DNA from: Planctomycetota bacterium
Lineage (GTDB): Bacteria; Planctomycetota; UBA1135; UBA2386
Direction of reading: 5' to 3'
Assembly (NCBI GenBank): GCA_016794425.1
Contig: JAEUHR010000016.1
Coordinates: forward strand, 18,446 to 82,445
Length of the DNA stretch: 64,000 nt
The notes under the pieces were generated by a model. The model had not been told where the DNA came from and made no database searches. It was given only the letters and a program-made list of their open reading frames with translations. The translations under genes and the position numbers were made by a program. Positions 24,170 through 33,605 of the stretch are shown here, piece by piece (the first letter of the stretch is position 1; each line of letters begins with the position of its first letter).

Positions 24170-26917
24170 TCATTCGACGCGGCGCGCCGGCCGCACGCCG
24201 ATGCTGTAGTCGCTGCCGGTCGCGAACGTGCGCACGATCAGCGGGTTGCGATCGAGGTTCATGGTGAACATCACGCCGCGCACCGTGTGCTTCTCCCCCT
24301 TCGACGACAACCACCGGCCGTCGCCGTGGCGCATCAACCACTTGTTGGGCCACGCCTCGGCGTCGATGCACCACTCGCAGACGTTGCCGAGCATGTCGTG
24401 GAACCCGAGCGGGTTCGGCTGCAGGCTCGCGACGGGCGCGTGCGCACCGAAGCCGTCGTCCCACGGCAATGGCGTGCGGTTCGCGGCGGCGAATTCGGCG
24501 CGCACCGCCGCCGCGTCGAGCAGGTTCTCCGCGACTGCGAACCTGGAGTGGTCGTTGCCGACCCAGAGCCCCGACGGAACGCCGCCGCGTGCCGCCACCT
24601 CCCACTGCGCCTCGGTCGGCAACTCGAGGCCCGACTGCGCCAGCACGTCGACCGCAGCCGACCAGGACACGCTCTCCACGGGATGGACCGGGGTCACGCC
24701 GTAGCTGGTGTCATCGGGACCGACGGAGCCCGGGAAGTAGGTGCTCGGCGTGCCACCACCCAGGCGCTGCCACTGTGCCTGCGACACCTCGTGCACGGCG
24801 AGGAAGTACGGGTCGAGCTGCAGCTCCACCTGGTAGTCCTCCGTGTAGAGCAGCTTCGGCACGTAGCCCGGCGCCGAGGGATCGGTGGTCTGGCTGCCGA
24901 TCCGGTACCGACCGCCGGGCACCAGCGCGAACACGATGCCGGTGCCTTCCGCGACGATCACGGTGCCGTCGGCGCGGTACTCGGGGGCGACACCGGAACG
25001 CACGTGCAGGAACTCCCAGAGGCCGCTCTGCGGGTTGCACCGCAACGGCGACATGCCACCCTGCGGACGCAACTGCATCCCGCCGTAGCGCGGGCTCGCT
25101 GCGATCGCGGCGACCGCGACATCCCAGTCGGTCGGCACTTCGGCGGTGAGCTCGCGCAATTCCCGTTCGACCGTGGCGAGCGGGCTGCGGACCGTGGTGA
25201 ACTCGTCCAGGGCGGCGAGGAACACGACGATCGAGTCGTGCAGGACCTGTTGCCGGGGATCGCGGAACCGATAGGGACGCAGCGTCGCCAGCTGTTCGCG
25301 CAGCAACCGTCGTTGCGTGTCCCGCGCCGCCTTGCCCGCCAGCGTGTCGGCCACCGTCTGCGCGTGGCCGAGGCCGGCCTCGGCACTGGCGTCGGTCTCG
25401 TCGAGCAGCGTGAGCTGGGCCGTGGCAGGGTGGCGGCGCCGCAGGTCGGCGACCTCCGCCGGCGTCGCCGGGTCCGCGGCCTGACGCAGTTCTTCCAGCC
25501 GTCGCTCGAACACCGGCCGTTGCGCGACGAACTCCCTGGTGTGCTCCAGCCATCGTGCCGCAGCCTCGCGGTGCGCGCGCACCGGTCGCAGCTGATCGGC
25601 CTGCAGCCGCAGTTCGGCCAGGCGCTGCGGTGCGGCGAGCAGTTCGCTGTCGCGCGACGTCGCGGCCGCGGAACGCCACAGACGATCGGCCGTGACGATG
25701 CCACCGACGGTCACGACGAGCAGGGCGGCGAGCAGCGGGTTGCGCTGCAGCCACCGCTGTGCGCGCAGCGTGAAACCGGGCGGTCGAGCCAGGATCGGCC
25801 GTGCCTCGCGGATGCGCCGCAGGTCCTCGGCGAACGCCGCGGCCGACGCGTATCGCCGCTCCGGCTCCGGATCCAAGGCCTTGGCGACGACGACCACGAA
25901 CTCCCACGGCAGGCCGCGCACGAACCGCCGTGGATTCGGCACCTGCCCGGCGAGGATCCGGCGGATCTTGCCTTCCGCGGTCGGTGCATCGAACGCCTGG
26001 TGACCGGTCAATGCCTCGAACAGCGTCGCACCCAACGCGAAGATGTCCGAGCGGTAGTCGGCGTGCCGGGCATCACGGCACTGTTCGGGCGCCATGTAGG
26101 CGGGGGTGCCGAACACGTCGCCGGTGCGCGTCAGGCTGGCGCCGTCGCGGCCCAGGTCGCCGGCGAGACCGAAGTCGAGCAGCACGGCGCTGCCGTCCGG
26201 CTGCACCATGATGTTGGCGGGCTTGATGTCGCGGTGCGCGACGCCGGCTGCGTGCGCCTGGTGCAGCGCGAGCGCTGCCGACTCGAACAGACGCAAGGTG
26301 CCGAGCCACGGCCGCACGCGACGGCCACCGATCGCCTCGGGCGGCACCGACGACGTCGCGAAACCGGCGAACAGCTCGAACGCGTCACCGCCCTGCGCGC
26401 GCGCGTTCGCTTGCTGGATCGTCTGTGCCAGCGTTTCACCGGCAACGAACCGCATCGCCAGGTAGAGCAGATCGTCGGCCGCACCGATCTCGTACACGGG
26501 GCAGATGCCCGGGTGCTCGAGCCGCGAGGTCGTCGCGGCTTCGGCACGGAATCGCTGCTCGGCAGCCAACGACCCGAACGCGTCGGAGCGCAGCACCTTC
26601 AGGGCGACCCGCCGGCCGAGGCGGCTGTCGATGGCCTCGAACACGGTCGCCTGGCCGCCGCGGCCTACCGGTCGCACGATCGCGTAGGGACCGATGCGTT
26701 GCCCGTCCGCCGGCACCGTGTGCACGGAGTCCGGCGGCGGCGCCGCGGCCGGACGTTGCAGTTCGAAGTCGAGCAGCGCATCGGTCAACTGCATCGCCGC
26801 CGCCGGGTGCGCCGCCAGCAGTTCGGCGAGCGGCGGTCGCCGCTCGGGATCCTGGGCCAGCCATGCGCGGGCCAGGGCGGTCAGCGGATCCTCCGGCGAA
26901 AACGACGACGCCGTCAC
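24170..26917 (-). CDS. Ser/Thr protein kinase with C-terminal FGE-sulfatase-like domain
   Basis: This 915-residue protein has an N-terminal kinase domain (about 74-360): Gly-rich loop VGRGGQATVFEA (84-95), catalytic Lys107, HRDIKPAN (228-235, Asp230), DFG (248-250) and GTPAYMAPE (270-278). A single transmembrane segment lies at about 393-411. After a coiled-coil-rich region (about 415-620), residues 650-915 form an FGE-sulfatase domain with LVPGGRYRIGSQ, LPTEAQWEVAARGG and MLGNVCEWC. The active-site cysteines of true formylglycine enzymes are absent: the C-terminal stretch starting VRGVMFTMNLDRN has none. It is likely a signalling kinase with an extracytoplasmic binding module. It is in an operon with the ECF sigma factor gene 56 nt downstream. 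Confidence 0.9.
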   Translation of the reverse strand: MTASSFSPEDPLTALARAWLAQDPERRPPLAELLAAHPAAAMQLTDALLDFELQRPAAAPPPDSVHTVPADGQRIGPYAIVRPVGRGGQATVFEAIDSRLGRRVALKVLRSDAFGSLAAEQRFRAEAATTSRLEHPGICPVYEIGAADDLLYLAMRFVAGETLAQTIQQANARAQGGDAFELFAGFATSSVPPEAIGGRRVRPWLGTLRLFESAALALHQAHAAGVAHRDIKPANIMVQPDGSAVLLDFGLAGDLGRDGASLTRTGDVFGTPAYMAPEQCRDARHADYRSDIFALGATLFEALTGHQAFDAPTAEGKIRRILAGQVPNPRRFVRGLPWEFVVVVAKALDPEPERRYASAAAFAEDLRRIREARPILARPPGFTLRAQRWLQRNPLLAALLVVTVGGIVTADRLWRSAAATSRDSELLAAPQRLAELRLQADQLRPVRAHREAAARWLEHTREFVAQRPVFERRLEELRQAADPATPAEVADLRRRHPATAQLTLLDETDASAEAGLGHAQTVADTLAGKAARDTQRRLLREQLATLRPYRFRDPRQQVLHDSIVVFLAALDEFTTVRSPLATVERELRELTAEVPTDWDVAVAAIAASPRYGGMQLRPQGGMSPLRCNPQSGLWEFLHVRSGVAPEYRADGTVIVAEGTGIVFALVPGGRYRIGSQTTDPSAPGYVPKLLYTEDYQVELQLDPYFLAVHEVSQAQWQRLGGGTPSTYFPGSVGPDDTSYGVTPVHPVESVSWSAAVDVLAQSGLELPTEAQWEVAARGGVPSGLWVGNDHSRFAVAENLLDAAAVRAEFAAANRTPLPWDDGFGAHAPVASLQPNPLGFHDMLGNVCEWCIDAEAWPNKWLMRHGDGRWLSSKGEKHTVRGVMFTMNLDRNPLIVRTFATGSDYSIGVRPARRVE

Positions 26918-27011
26918 GACGCCCGCAACCTCGAGGATGGGCTGCGGGGGATCGATGCGGCGACGACGGCTCCGGGCGAACGCTCCAGCGTGCGGTCCAT
27001 CGGCGCGCCGA

Positions 27012-29744
27012 TCAGTGGATGACGGTGGACAGACCGTTCGAGCTGATGAAGCCGAGCGGGTTCACCGTCGGGTCGTAGACGAACCATTGCTCGTAGACCT
27101 GCAGGCCGAGCGACAGCGGGTCGTTCGCGAGCAGGATCGGGAACTGCAGCCCACCGCTCGCATCGGTGATGCCCAGCGAGCCGAAGCCGCGCCCGATGTC
27201 GACGTAGAGCTTGCAGTCCGGCGCACCGAGGAACCCGAGGTCGATGCCGGGCAGCGGTGTCAGCGCGAGCCACAGCACGCCGAGCGTGCCGGTGAACGTC
27301 GAGCTGAGTCTTGGCGTGAACACCGTGCCGATTCGCGTCGATCCGATCAAGTCGGCTTCCGCTGTCGTACTGGTGTCAGCGCACTTGAGCTTGACCGACC
27401 ACGGCTCCTGTGCCGTCTTCAGCTCCCAGGTGCCGGACGGCGGGCGGTACCAGTAGGCGCTCCGGACGCGCGCCCCATCGGCCGGCACTGGCAGGTCCAG
27501 CGTGCCGTCGTAGTGGAACGACACGAACATCAGTGTGTCTCTGCCGATGACCGGCGCCACATCCACGAACCACCAGCCGTCACCGTTGGCTTGCGGGTCC
27601 GCCAAGGTCGTCGGCGCCCTCAGAGTGGCCCCGGGACCGTCTTCCATGGTGCCGTCGAGCAGCTCGAGGGTCGAAGTCACCGCGGACACGCCGGACCGCT
27701 TGTCCGTCAGCACGCAGACGACTTCGAAGGAGTATGGAAGCGGATTGAGGCCGAGCAGAGGTTCGATCGGGATCGCGTAGTCGCCCGGCGGGAACTCCGC
27801 GCCGATACCGTCGGCGGTGTACTTCTCGGTCCGGTTGATCTTCTTCGCGTCGGAGTTCTTCGGCGGACAGTTGCCGTCGCAGCTCCCACCCATGTCGGCG
27901 ATGAAGTCCTGAGCACCGTCGTCGACGAAGGCATCGTCGACGCGCAGCGCCGCCAGCGCCGCGCCTGGGGCCTGGTTCCGGATGCCGACGTACCATCCAC
28001 CGACGCTGGCCGCCGCGAACGCCTGCGTGAGCTGGCCGTCATAGCTCGCGAACACGCGGCCGCCGACGACGTCGAGCTGCAGCGGCCGCCACGCCGACGT
28101 GGTCACCGCGTGGCTGTCGAGGACCTGCTGCACCCGACCACCCGGTCCGTGGCTGACCAGGTAGAGCGTCGCGGCAGAGTCGGTGACCCGGTAGGTCCAG
28201 CTCACGCCGGTGTTGCCGTTCGTGTTGCCGCCAGGTGGGCTGGTCGGCAGCGGCATCGCGTAGTCCGAATCGGTCGTGCCGCCGACGCCGATCGACCAGG
28301 CGTACGACTGTCCCGGCGGCGCCAGCGTCGCATCGAAGTAGACGAGGCCTCGCAAGCCGGACGCGTCGTCCGAGTCGGTCTGCAGCAGGTAGCTGCGCCC
28401 GCCGGCGGCGTCGCCCGGCGTCGCGAACACCATGCAGTTGCCGCCCTGCGGCGACACCGGCACGACCTTGGGGTGGAAGGTGCCGAGCGCCAGCGGGTTC
28501 GCCGCGACCGGGGCAGCCGTCGACCCCACCCACGACGGCACCGGGGTGCCGACGACGAGCGCGTCGAAGGTCGCACCGTAGGGTCGCAGGTCGGGTTGGT
28601 CGTTGCTGAAGCCGGGCGTCCACGGTGCGACGCGGAAGTCGTTGCCGCTCAGGCCGGTGTCGAAGCCGTCGCGGTGGCGCGACCACGACGTCGGCGAGGC
28701 CGGATCAAGCCGGTGGGCGCCGAACAGCGGCGCGCCGTCACCGAGGAACACCGGTGCGGCACCGGCACTGGCTCCGTAGCGCACGGCGTCGACGACGGCG
28801 CCGTCGAGGTTGCGCAGGCTCAGCGTCGCGTGACCGTTCGGCAGCGCCGCGGCGAGGGCCTGGTCGACGAGCAGCACGGGTGCCACGCCGACACTGTTGC
28901 CGACCACGTAGTGTTGGCCCGGAGACAGAACCACGGCAGCGAGGGCCACCAGCACGGTCGTGCCCGAGGACGTCGTGGCGCGCAGCGTCCAACCGGCCAG
29001 GTTGATCGCGCTCGCGCCGGCGTTGTAGATCTCGATGAACTCCCGATTCAGGCCGATCGGGTCGTAGACGAACTCGTTGATCACCAGCGTCGGTGCCGGC
29101 GTGGCCGGCGTCACCAGCTGCAGGACCGGCGCGCTGTTGGTGATCAGCGCGCCGGAACTGGCGGCGACACCGATCGCGGTCAGCATCGAACCGGCGCCGG
29201 CCCCCATCGCCACGTCGACTGCAGCCGCACTCGGACCACTCCAACCGGCACCGGTGCACTTCACTTCGACGACGAGGTCGGTGCCGGTGAAGTACGCGAA
29301 CGGCGTCGAGAACGTCACGTCGACGTAGAAGCTGCTCGGACTCGTCGGCGTCGCCGCCTGCACGCTGACGGGTCCCGAATAGACGAGCGTCAGGTCGCCG
29401 CCGTGGTTGAGGGCGAACGTGTTGCTCATCGTCAGGTAGGTCGTTGCCGCCGACGACAGCCACACTTCCACGTTCGTGTAGGTGCCGGCCCCCGCCCCGC
29501 CACCGCCGTTCGCGCGCCATCGCAGGCCGTCGATCTGCACGAAGCCGCTCACTCCCTGCGCTGCGAACTGCGCCTCGTTGTAGACGACCATCGTGCGCGT
29601 CGGCGCAGCGCCCTGGCCCCAAGGTCGAGGTGAGGAGTCGGTTTGTTCGATGCCGGCGGCAGCGGGCGGCAGCAGCAGATCGGCCTGCGCTGCTGCGCGA
29701 CCAGCCAGGACGGCCGAGAGAGTGACGACGAGGCAACGCAGCAT
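27012..29744 (-). CDS. large secreted protein with lamin-tail domain
   Basis: This 910-residue protein has a signal peptide (residues 1-20, ending RAAAQ). A lamin-tail domain (LTD) lies at about 220-300: LVINEFVYDPIG, EFIEIYNAG and NLAGWTL. Such domains are common in secreted nucleases and surface proteins. The rest is beta-rich with no recognised catalytic motif. The tail (IPILLANDPL, then QWFVYDPTVNPLGFISSNGL) matches the C-terminal region of other secreted proteins in the window. It lies 94 nt downstream of the FGE-kinase gene start, in the same direction, and is presumed to be a surface protein. Confidence 0.78.
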   Translation of the reverse strand: MLRCLVVTLSAVLAGRAAAQADLLLPPAAAGIEQTDSSPRPWGQGAAPTRTMVVYNEAQFAAQGVSGFVQIDGLRWRANGGGGAGAGTYTNVEVWLSSAATTYLTMSNTFALNHGGDLTLVYSGPVSVQAATPTSPSSFYVDVTFSTPFAYFTGTDLVVEVKCTGAGWSGPSAAAVDVAMGAGAGSMLTAIGVAASSGALITNSAPVLQLVTPATPAPTLVINEFVYDPIGLNREFIEIYNAGASAINLAGWTLRATTSSGTTVLVALAAVVLSPGQHYVVGNSVGVAPVLLVDQALAAALPNGHATLSLRNLDGAVVDAVRYGASAGAAPVFLGDGAPLFGAHRLDPASPTSWSRHRDGFDTGLSGNDFRVAPWTPGFSNDQPDLRPYGATFDALVVGTPVPSWVGSTAAPVAANPLALGTFHPKVVPVSPQGGNCMVFATPGDAAGGRSYLLQTDSDDASGLRGLVYFDATLAPPGQSYAWSIGVGGTTDSDYAMPLPTSPPGGNTNGNTGVSWTYRVTDSAATLYLVSHGPGGRVQQVLDSHAVTTSAWRPLQLDVVGGRVFASYDGQLTQAFAAASVGGWYVGIRNQAPGAALAALRVDDAFVDDGAQDFIADMGGSCDGNCPPKNSDAKKINRTEKYTADGIGAEFPPGDYAIPIEPLLGLNPLPYSFEVVCVLTDKRSGVSAVTSTLELLDGTMEDGPGATLRAPTTLADPQANGDGWWFVDVAPVIGRDTLMFVSFHYDGTLDLPVPADGARVRSAYWYRPPSGTWELKTAQEPWSVKLKCADTSTTAEADLIGSTRIGTVFTPRLSSTFTGTLGVLWLALTPLPGIDLGFLGAPDCKLYVDIGRGFGSLGITDASGGLQFPILLANDPLSLGLQVYEQWFVYDPTVNPLGFISSNGLSTVIH

Positions 29745-29860
29745 GATGGCAACCGATCTCCAGCAGGGACTTCGACGAGCACCCTCCCCCGGCCCGGATC
29801 ATGTCGGCTGGTCGCGGGCTCCACAACAGGCACGACGAAGTCGCCCATCGCCGGTCGCGC

Positions 29861-31831
29861 TCACTGGTATTCGACGTGCGAGTGCACACCGTTGCTGGCC
29901 AGCAGGCCGAAGAAGTTGAACGGCGGCGACCACGAGGGCACGTCGTAGAGCGCGAAGGCCTGGGCGTAGAAGTCGAGTGGGGCAGGCCCCATGCTCGGCT
30001 CGAACACCGGCACCACCTCGGTGGGGCCTGCGCCGACGATCGGCAGGACGATGTCGAGGTTGGCGACGTAGGCCGAACAACCGTGCATGCCGAACAACCC
30101 GAGCGGCACCCCCCCGCCGCCCGCCGGCAAGAGGCTCAGGGCCAGGACGGCGATGTAGGGCGGAGCATCGTTGCGCCAGTAACTGGGGATGTTGTCGATC
30201 GTGTAGTCGAACGCGAGCACGGTGCCGACCTGCACGGGGCGCGGCGCCGCGGACAGCGTCAGCGGGTGGATGTTGGTCACGAGCTGGGTCGGCGGGAAGC
30301 TGTTGTCGAACACGGCAGCGCCCGGGGTCGCACCGGTCCCTTCGAGCGTGCAGCCGACCAGCCAGTCGCCGGTGTCCGTCATCGTGGCGTCGATGGACTG
30401 CCAGACGATCGCGACATGACCCGTCGCCAGTTCGATCTGGTACTGCCAGGAGCTCGAGTTCGCGACACCGTCCGGCCGCGCCTCCACCGCATCCCACGTG
30501 ATGTAGAGATGGCCGCCGAAGACCTCCCGGGTGACCTGGCCACTGCTGCCGACGCTGTCGTTCAGCAGGAAGTCGTGCCACGAGTAGAAGGCCAACGCCG
30601 GTGCCTGCACTGCATCGAGGATGTCCGCGGCCGCCGGTGACGAATCGCCGGCGTTGTTGGCCGTCGCCGCGATCGTCAGGATGCCGTCGACGGAGACGGT
30701 CACCGCACCCGAGAAGCCGCCCGGAACCGGGAAGGCGGGCGGAGTGAACACCACACTGCCGGTGTCGGGGTCGCTGAAACCACCGAGTGCCACCGCCGTG
30801 CTGCCCATCACGTTCGGTCCCCGGAACGCCGAACCACCACCGCCCCAGATGGCCGTGTAGCCGCCTTCGTTGGTGGAGTCGTGCAGGAACGTCACGCGCG
30901 ACGCCGTCAGGGCCGTTCGTACCGCCTCACTGTCGGCGAACTGCTGGAACAGGGTGTTCTCGCCGATCGAATGGCACCCCTCACCGTAGGCGCAATGGAA
31001 GGCGCAGTTCGGCGCCGTGTAAGGCAGCAGTGCGAGGGCCGTGTAGCCCGTTCCCTGCCGATCGATCCGCAGCGTCTGACCAGCCAGATCGAAAGCACCG
31101 GCCGGGAACGACTCGTACAGCAGGCCCGTCGGCACCGTCGGCGTCGCACTGAGGTTCGATGCCACCCCGTTGACCAGGTTGCCGACCGAGATGCCCACCA
31201 GGCAGGCGGGCAACGGCAGGCCGGCACCATAGGAGAACTCGACCGAGCCGTTGGCGAACAGGCGGCACGAGAAGCTGAACCGGTCCGCGGCGTTGCCCCA
31301 GCGCGCCATGTCCGTCCAGGTGACCGTCGCTTCGCCGGCGGGACCACCCGTCAGCGGCGTCGCGTAGCTGACCGCCCAGATGTTGCAGGACACCTGACTG
31401 CCCTGCTGATCGAGGCCCAGCGGCACGATGCGCGCGGAACCGCCGAGGACGCGACCGCGCAGTTCGAGGATCGTGTTCGTGCCGAACGAGGAGCCGCCGA
31501 CCGGCTCGTTCGGCGGCGGCGGGGCCGTCCACCAGTCGGCGAGGTAGATCTCGCCGTTGCTACCGATCTGCATCGCATCGAACCCGGCGGTACCAGGCAT
31601 CGGGAACGCGAATCCCAGGTTGATCAGCGGACTCAAGCCCTCGTCGTCGACGGCCCAGGTGCTGGCGAAGTGGTCGCCGGCGTTCCACGGCACGAGGCCG
31701 GCGACCGTGCCCTCGGGGCATTGGCCGTGCGCGGCGACGGCGAAGCAGAACAGGGCGGCGAGCCGCGCGGAGAGCCGGGCCCCGGGCAAGCGGCCGGATG
31801 ATGCAGGAACGAGGTTCTTGGTCGGGTTCAT
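29861..31831 (-). CDS. secreted protein with two NIDO-like domains
   Basis: This 656-residue protein has a signal peptide ending AAHGQ after a basic leader (about residues 1-36). Two halves show the same pattern: VSYATPLTGGPAGEATVTW then RFSFSCRLFANGSVEFSYG in the first, and QVTREVFGGHLYITWDAVE then SWQYQIELATGHVAIVWQS in the second. The 'vtWdxv ... fQxxLxxxGxVxxxY' pattern is that of NIDO (nidogen-like) extracellular domains. Each half contains a Cys-containing loop. The tail ends NFFGLLASNGVHSHVEYQ, similar in shape to the tails of neighbouring surface proteins. It is divergent from the gene at 32036. The NIDO assignment is an inference from motif shape. Confidence 0.7.
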   Translation of the reverse strand: MNPTKNLVPASSGRLPGARLSARLAALFCFAVAAHGQCPEGTVAGLVPWNAGDHFASTWAVDDEGLSPLINLGFAFPMPGTAGFDAMQIGSNGEIYLADWWTAPPPPNEPVGGSSFGTNTILELRGRVLGGSARIVPLGLDQQGSQVSCNIWAVSYATPLTGGPAGEATVTWTDMARWGNAADRFSFSCRLFANGSVEFSYGAGLPLPACLVGISVGNLVNGVASNLSATPTVPTGLLYESFPAGAFDLAGQTLRIDRQGTGYTALALLPYTAPNCAFHCAYGEGCHSIGENTLFQQFADSEAVRTALTASRVTFLHDSTNEGGYTAIWGGGGSAFRGPNVMGSTAVALGGFSDPDTGSVVFTPPAFPVPGGFSGAVTVSVDGILTIAATANNAGDSSPAAADILDAVQAPALAFYSWHDFLLNDSVGSSGQVTREVFGGHLYITWDAVEARPDGVANSSSWQYQIELATGHVAIVWQSIDATMTDTGDWLVGCTLEGTGATPGAAVFDNSFPPTQLVTNIHPLTLSAAPRPVQVGTVLAFDYTIDNIPSYWRNDAPPYIAVLALSLLPAGGGGVPLGLFGMHGCSAYVANLDIVLPIVGAGPTEVVPVFEPSMGPAPLDFYAQAFALYDVPSWSPPFNFFGLLASNGVHSHVEYQ

Positions 31832-32035
31832 GGTCGAGACCGCACGGTGGCGGCGCCCGTGAGTGACTCGAACCGACCCGGCAGGACAACGTCGTGGTCA
31901 GACCACCAGGGTGGCACGGCCCGTCACCCAGGACCGGACACCTGCGTGCAGATTCCTGTCCGTTCGCGACCGCCCCGGTCACGATGCAGCGATCGCCCGC
32001 TGCGGCGCGATCACCACCTCACCCCGAAGACGACC

Positions 32036-33577
32036 ATGGCCTCGAACCTGCTCACGTGCGGCGTCCCACCGCGATCCCGGTTCCCCCTCTCGTTGCTTGC
32101 GGGAGCTCTGCTCGCCGCGGCCACGGCGCCCGCGCAAGCGGAGAACTGGCGCAGCCAGACCATCACGCTCCTCGCGCGTCCGGCCGGCAGCCCGCCGTCG
32201 ACGCTCTACTCGCAAGTCTACGAAGTCGGCACCCAGAGCCAGGCAATGCCAGCGGGCACGCCGTTCCCCCCGTTCTCGGCCAGCGGCTCCTGGCAGCTCG
32301 TGCCGGCGTTCGAGTACACGATCGAGCTGCGGGTCCGGACCGCCAGCAGCCCCATCTCCTCGCCCAATTCGTCCGTGGGCCAGCGTGCCGACCTGCAACT
32401 GAGCGCCGACTTCACGCCGGCTTCGGCCGTGACGTGGGTTTCCAGCCACCACGAGCACACCACGGAGGCAGGCAACATCCTGCAGCCGGGACTCTGGGAC
32501 CAGTACATCAACATCGGCAGCGGGTTTCCCTGGCAGGATGCGTCGTCCGGGTCCGTCAACGGCAGCACCGCCGAAGGGACGACCTTCATCGACAAGCCGA
32601 CGTCGTCGACGAACACGACGCTGACCCTGCTCGCCAGTGCGGAAGTGAACTCGTGGCAGAACGTGCCACCACCGCCGCCGTACTGGTCCGTCGGCTACTA
32701 CAGCGGTCTGGCGCGCCTGGAGTTCACGGTCTCGCAGCCGACCACGCTGACCCTCGACGTGACGGCAAGCGGCGAAGTGCGAGGCGAATCGCAGCACTTC
32801 CCGGTGCTGCCGATCGTGCCGCCCAACGGGTTCTCGGGCGGCAGTGGCTGGTGGTACGACCCACCACTCGCCCTCGGCTTCGACTTCCAGATGGCCGGCG
32901 GGTCCCTGTTCACCGACATCCTCACGCTGCCGGTCGGCATCGACGGCGACGGCATGTTCGAGGTCGAAGTCGGCAACCAGAGCCTCGGTCAGTTCGCCGA
33001 GGGCACGCGCGTCGACTTCCGCCAGATCCTCGGCGGCAACGGCGTGCCGGCGTTCCGCATCGTCGGTATCGACCCTGCGGTCGACTCGACCGACGCCATG
33101 GTGTTCCCGGTGCAACTGGCGTTCGACACACCGACGGCGGACTTCACGATGACCCCGGTGCTCTGGCGCAAGGTCGGCACGACCTGCGCCGACGTGGCGC
33201 TGTGCCCGCAGTGCCCCGCGCTGGAACTGGCGCCGGTCGGCCAGGCGATCGAAGGCAACCTGAACTTCGCCATCGGCGTCGACCACGGGCCGGCCAACGG
33301 CATCGCCGCGTTCTTCGTCGGCCTCGGCTCGGCCTCACCCGCTCCGTTGCCACTGTTCTGCGGTTCGGTCGTGCTGCCGCTGCAGAACGCCGTGGTCGAC
33401 ATCGGCGCGACGGCACTGACCGGCAGCGCTGCCTGCGACGGCTCCGGTTCGGTTCCGCTGCCGCTCGTACCGGTGCCGAGCCTGCTCGGCGCGTTCTTGA
33501 CCGTGCAGGCGATCACGATCTGCCCTGCGGGCGGTCTCGGGCTCACCCACGGCATCGAGTTCGCGGTCGGCAGCTGA
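32036..33577 (+). CDS. secreted protein of unknown function, 513 residues
   Basis: This 513-residue protein has a signal peptide (residues 1-35, ending APAQAE). The mature part is beta-rich with few charged residues. Residues 390-400 contain CADVALCPQCPAL, a Cys-rich stretch. The C-terminal 100 residues (AIGVDHGPANGIAAFFVGLG to LGLTHGIEFAVGS) resemble the tail region of other secreted proteins here, with the last strand TVQAITICPAGGLGL. No catalytic or known binding motif is visible. The ATG at 32036 is fixed by the signal peptide. Confidence 0.68.
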   Translation: MASNLLTCGVPPRSRFPLSLLAGALLAAATAPAQAENWRSQTITLLARPAGSPPSTLYSQVYEVGTQSQAMPAGTPFPPFSASGSWQLVPAFEYTIELRVRTASSPISSPNSSVGQRADLQLSADFTPASAVTWVSSHHEHTTEAGNILQPGLWDQYINIGSGFPWQDASSGSVNGSTAEGTTFIDKPTSSTNTTLTLLASAEVNSWQNVPPPPPYWSVGYYSGLARLEFTVSQPTTLTLDVTASGEVRGESQHFPVLPIVPPNGFSGGSGWWYDPPLALGFDFQMAGGSLFTDILTLPVGIDGDGMFEVEVGNQSLGQFAEGTRVDFRQILGGNGVPAFRIVGIDPAVDSTDAMVFPVQLAFDTPTADFTMTPVLWRKVGTTCADVALCPQCPALELAPVGQAIEGNLNFAIGVDHGPANGIAAFFVGLGSASPAPLPLFCGSVVLPLQNAVVDIGATALTGSAACDGSGSVPLPLVPVPSLLGAFLTVQAITICPAGGLGLTHGIEFAVGS

Positions 33578-33583
33578 CCCGGC

Positions 33584-33605
33584 CGCTGGCGCTACGGCGC
33601 CAGCG
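33584..33605. terminator. 9-bp hairpin with UACG tetraloop between convergent genes
   Basis: CGCTGGCGC (33584-33592) pairs exactly with GCGCCAGCG (33597-33605) around a TACG loop. UNCG-type tetraloops are exceptionally stable in RNA, and the hairpin lies at the meeting point of two convergent genes (stops at 33577 and 33592). It overlaps the stop codon of the minus-strand gene. This is the best-formed terminator-like hairpin in the window, although no T tract follows. Confidence 0.6.
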
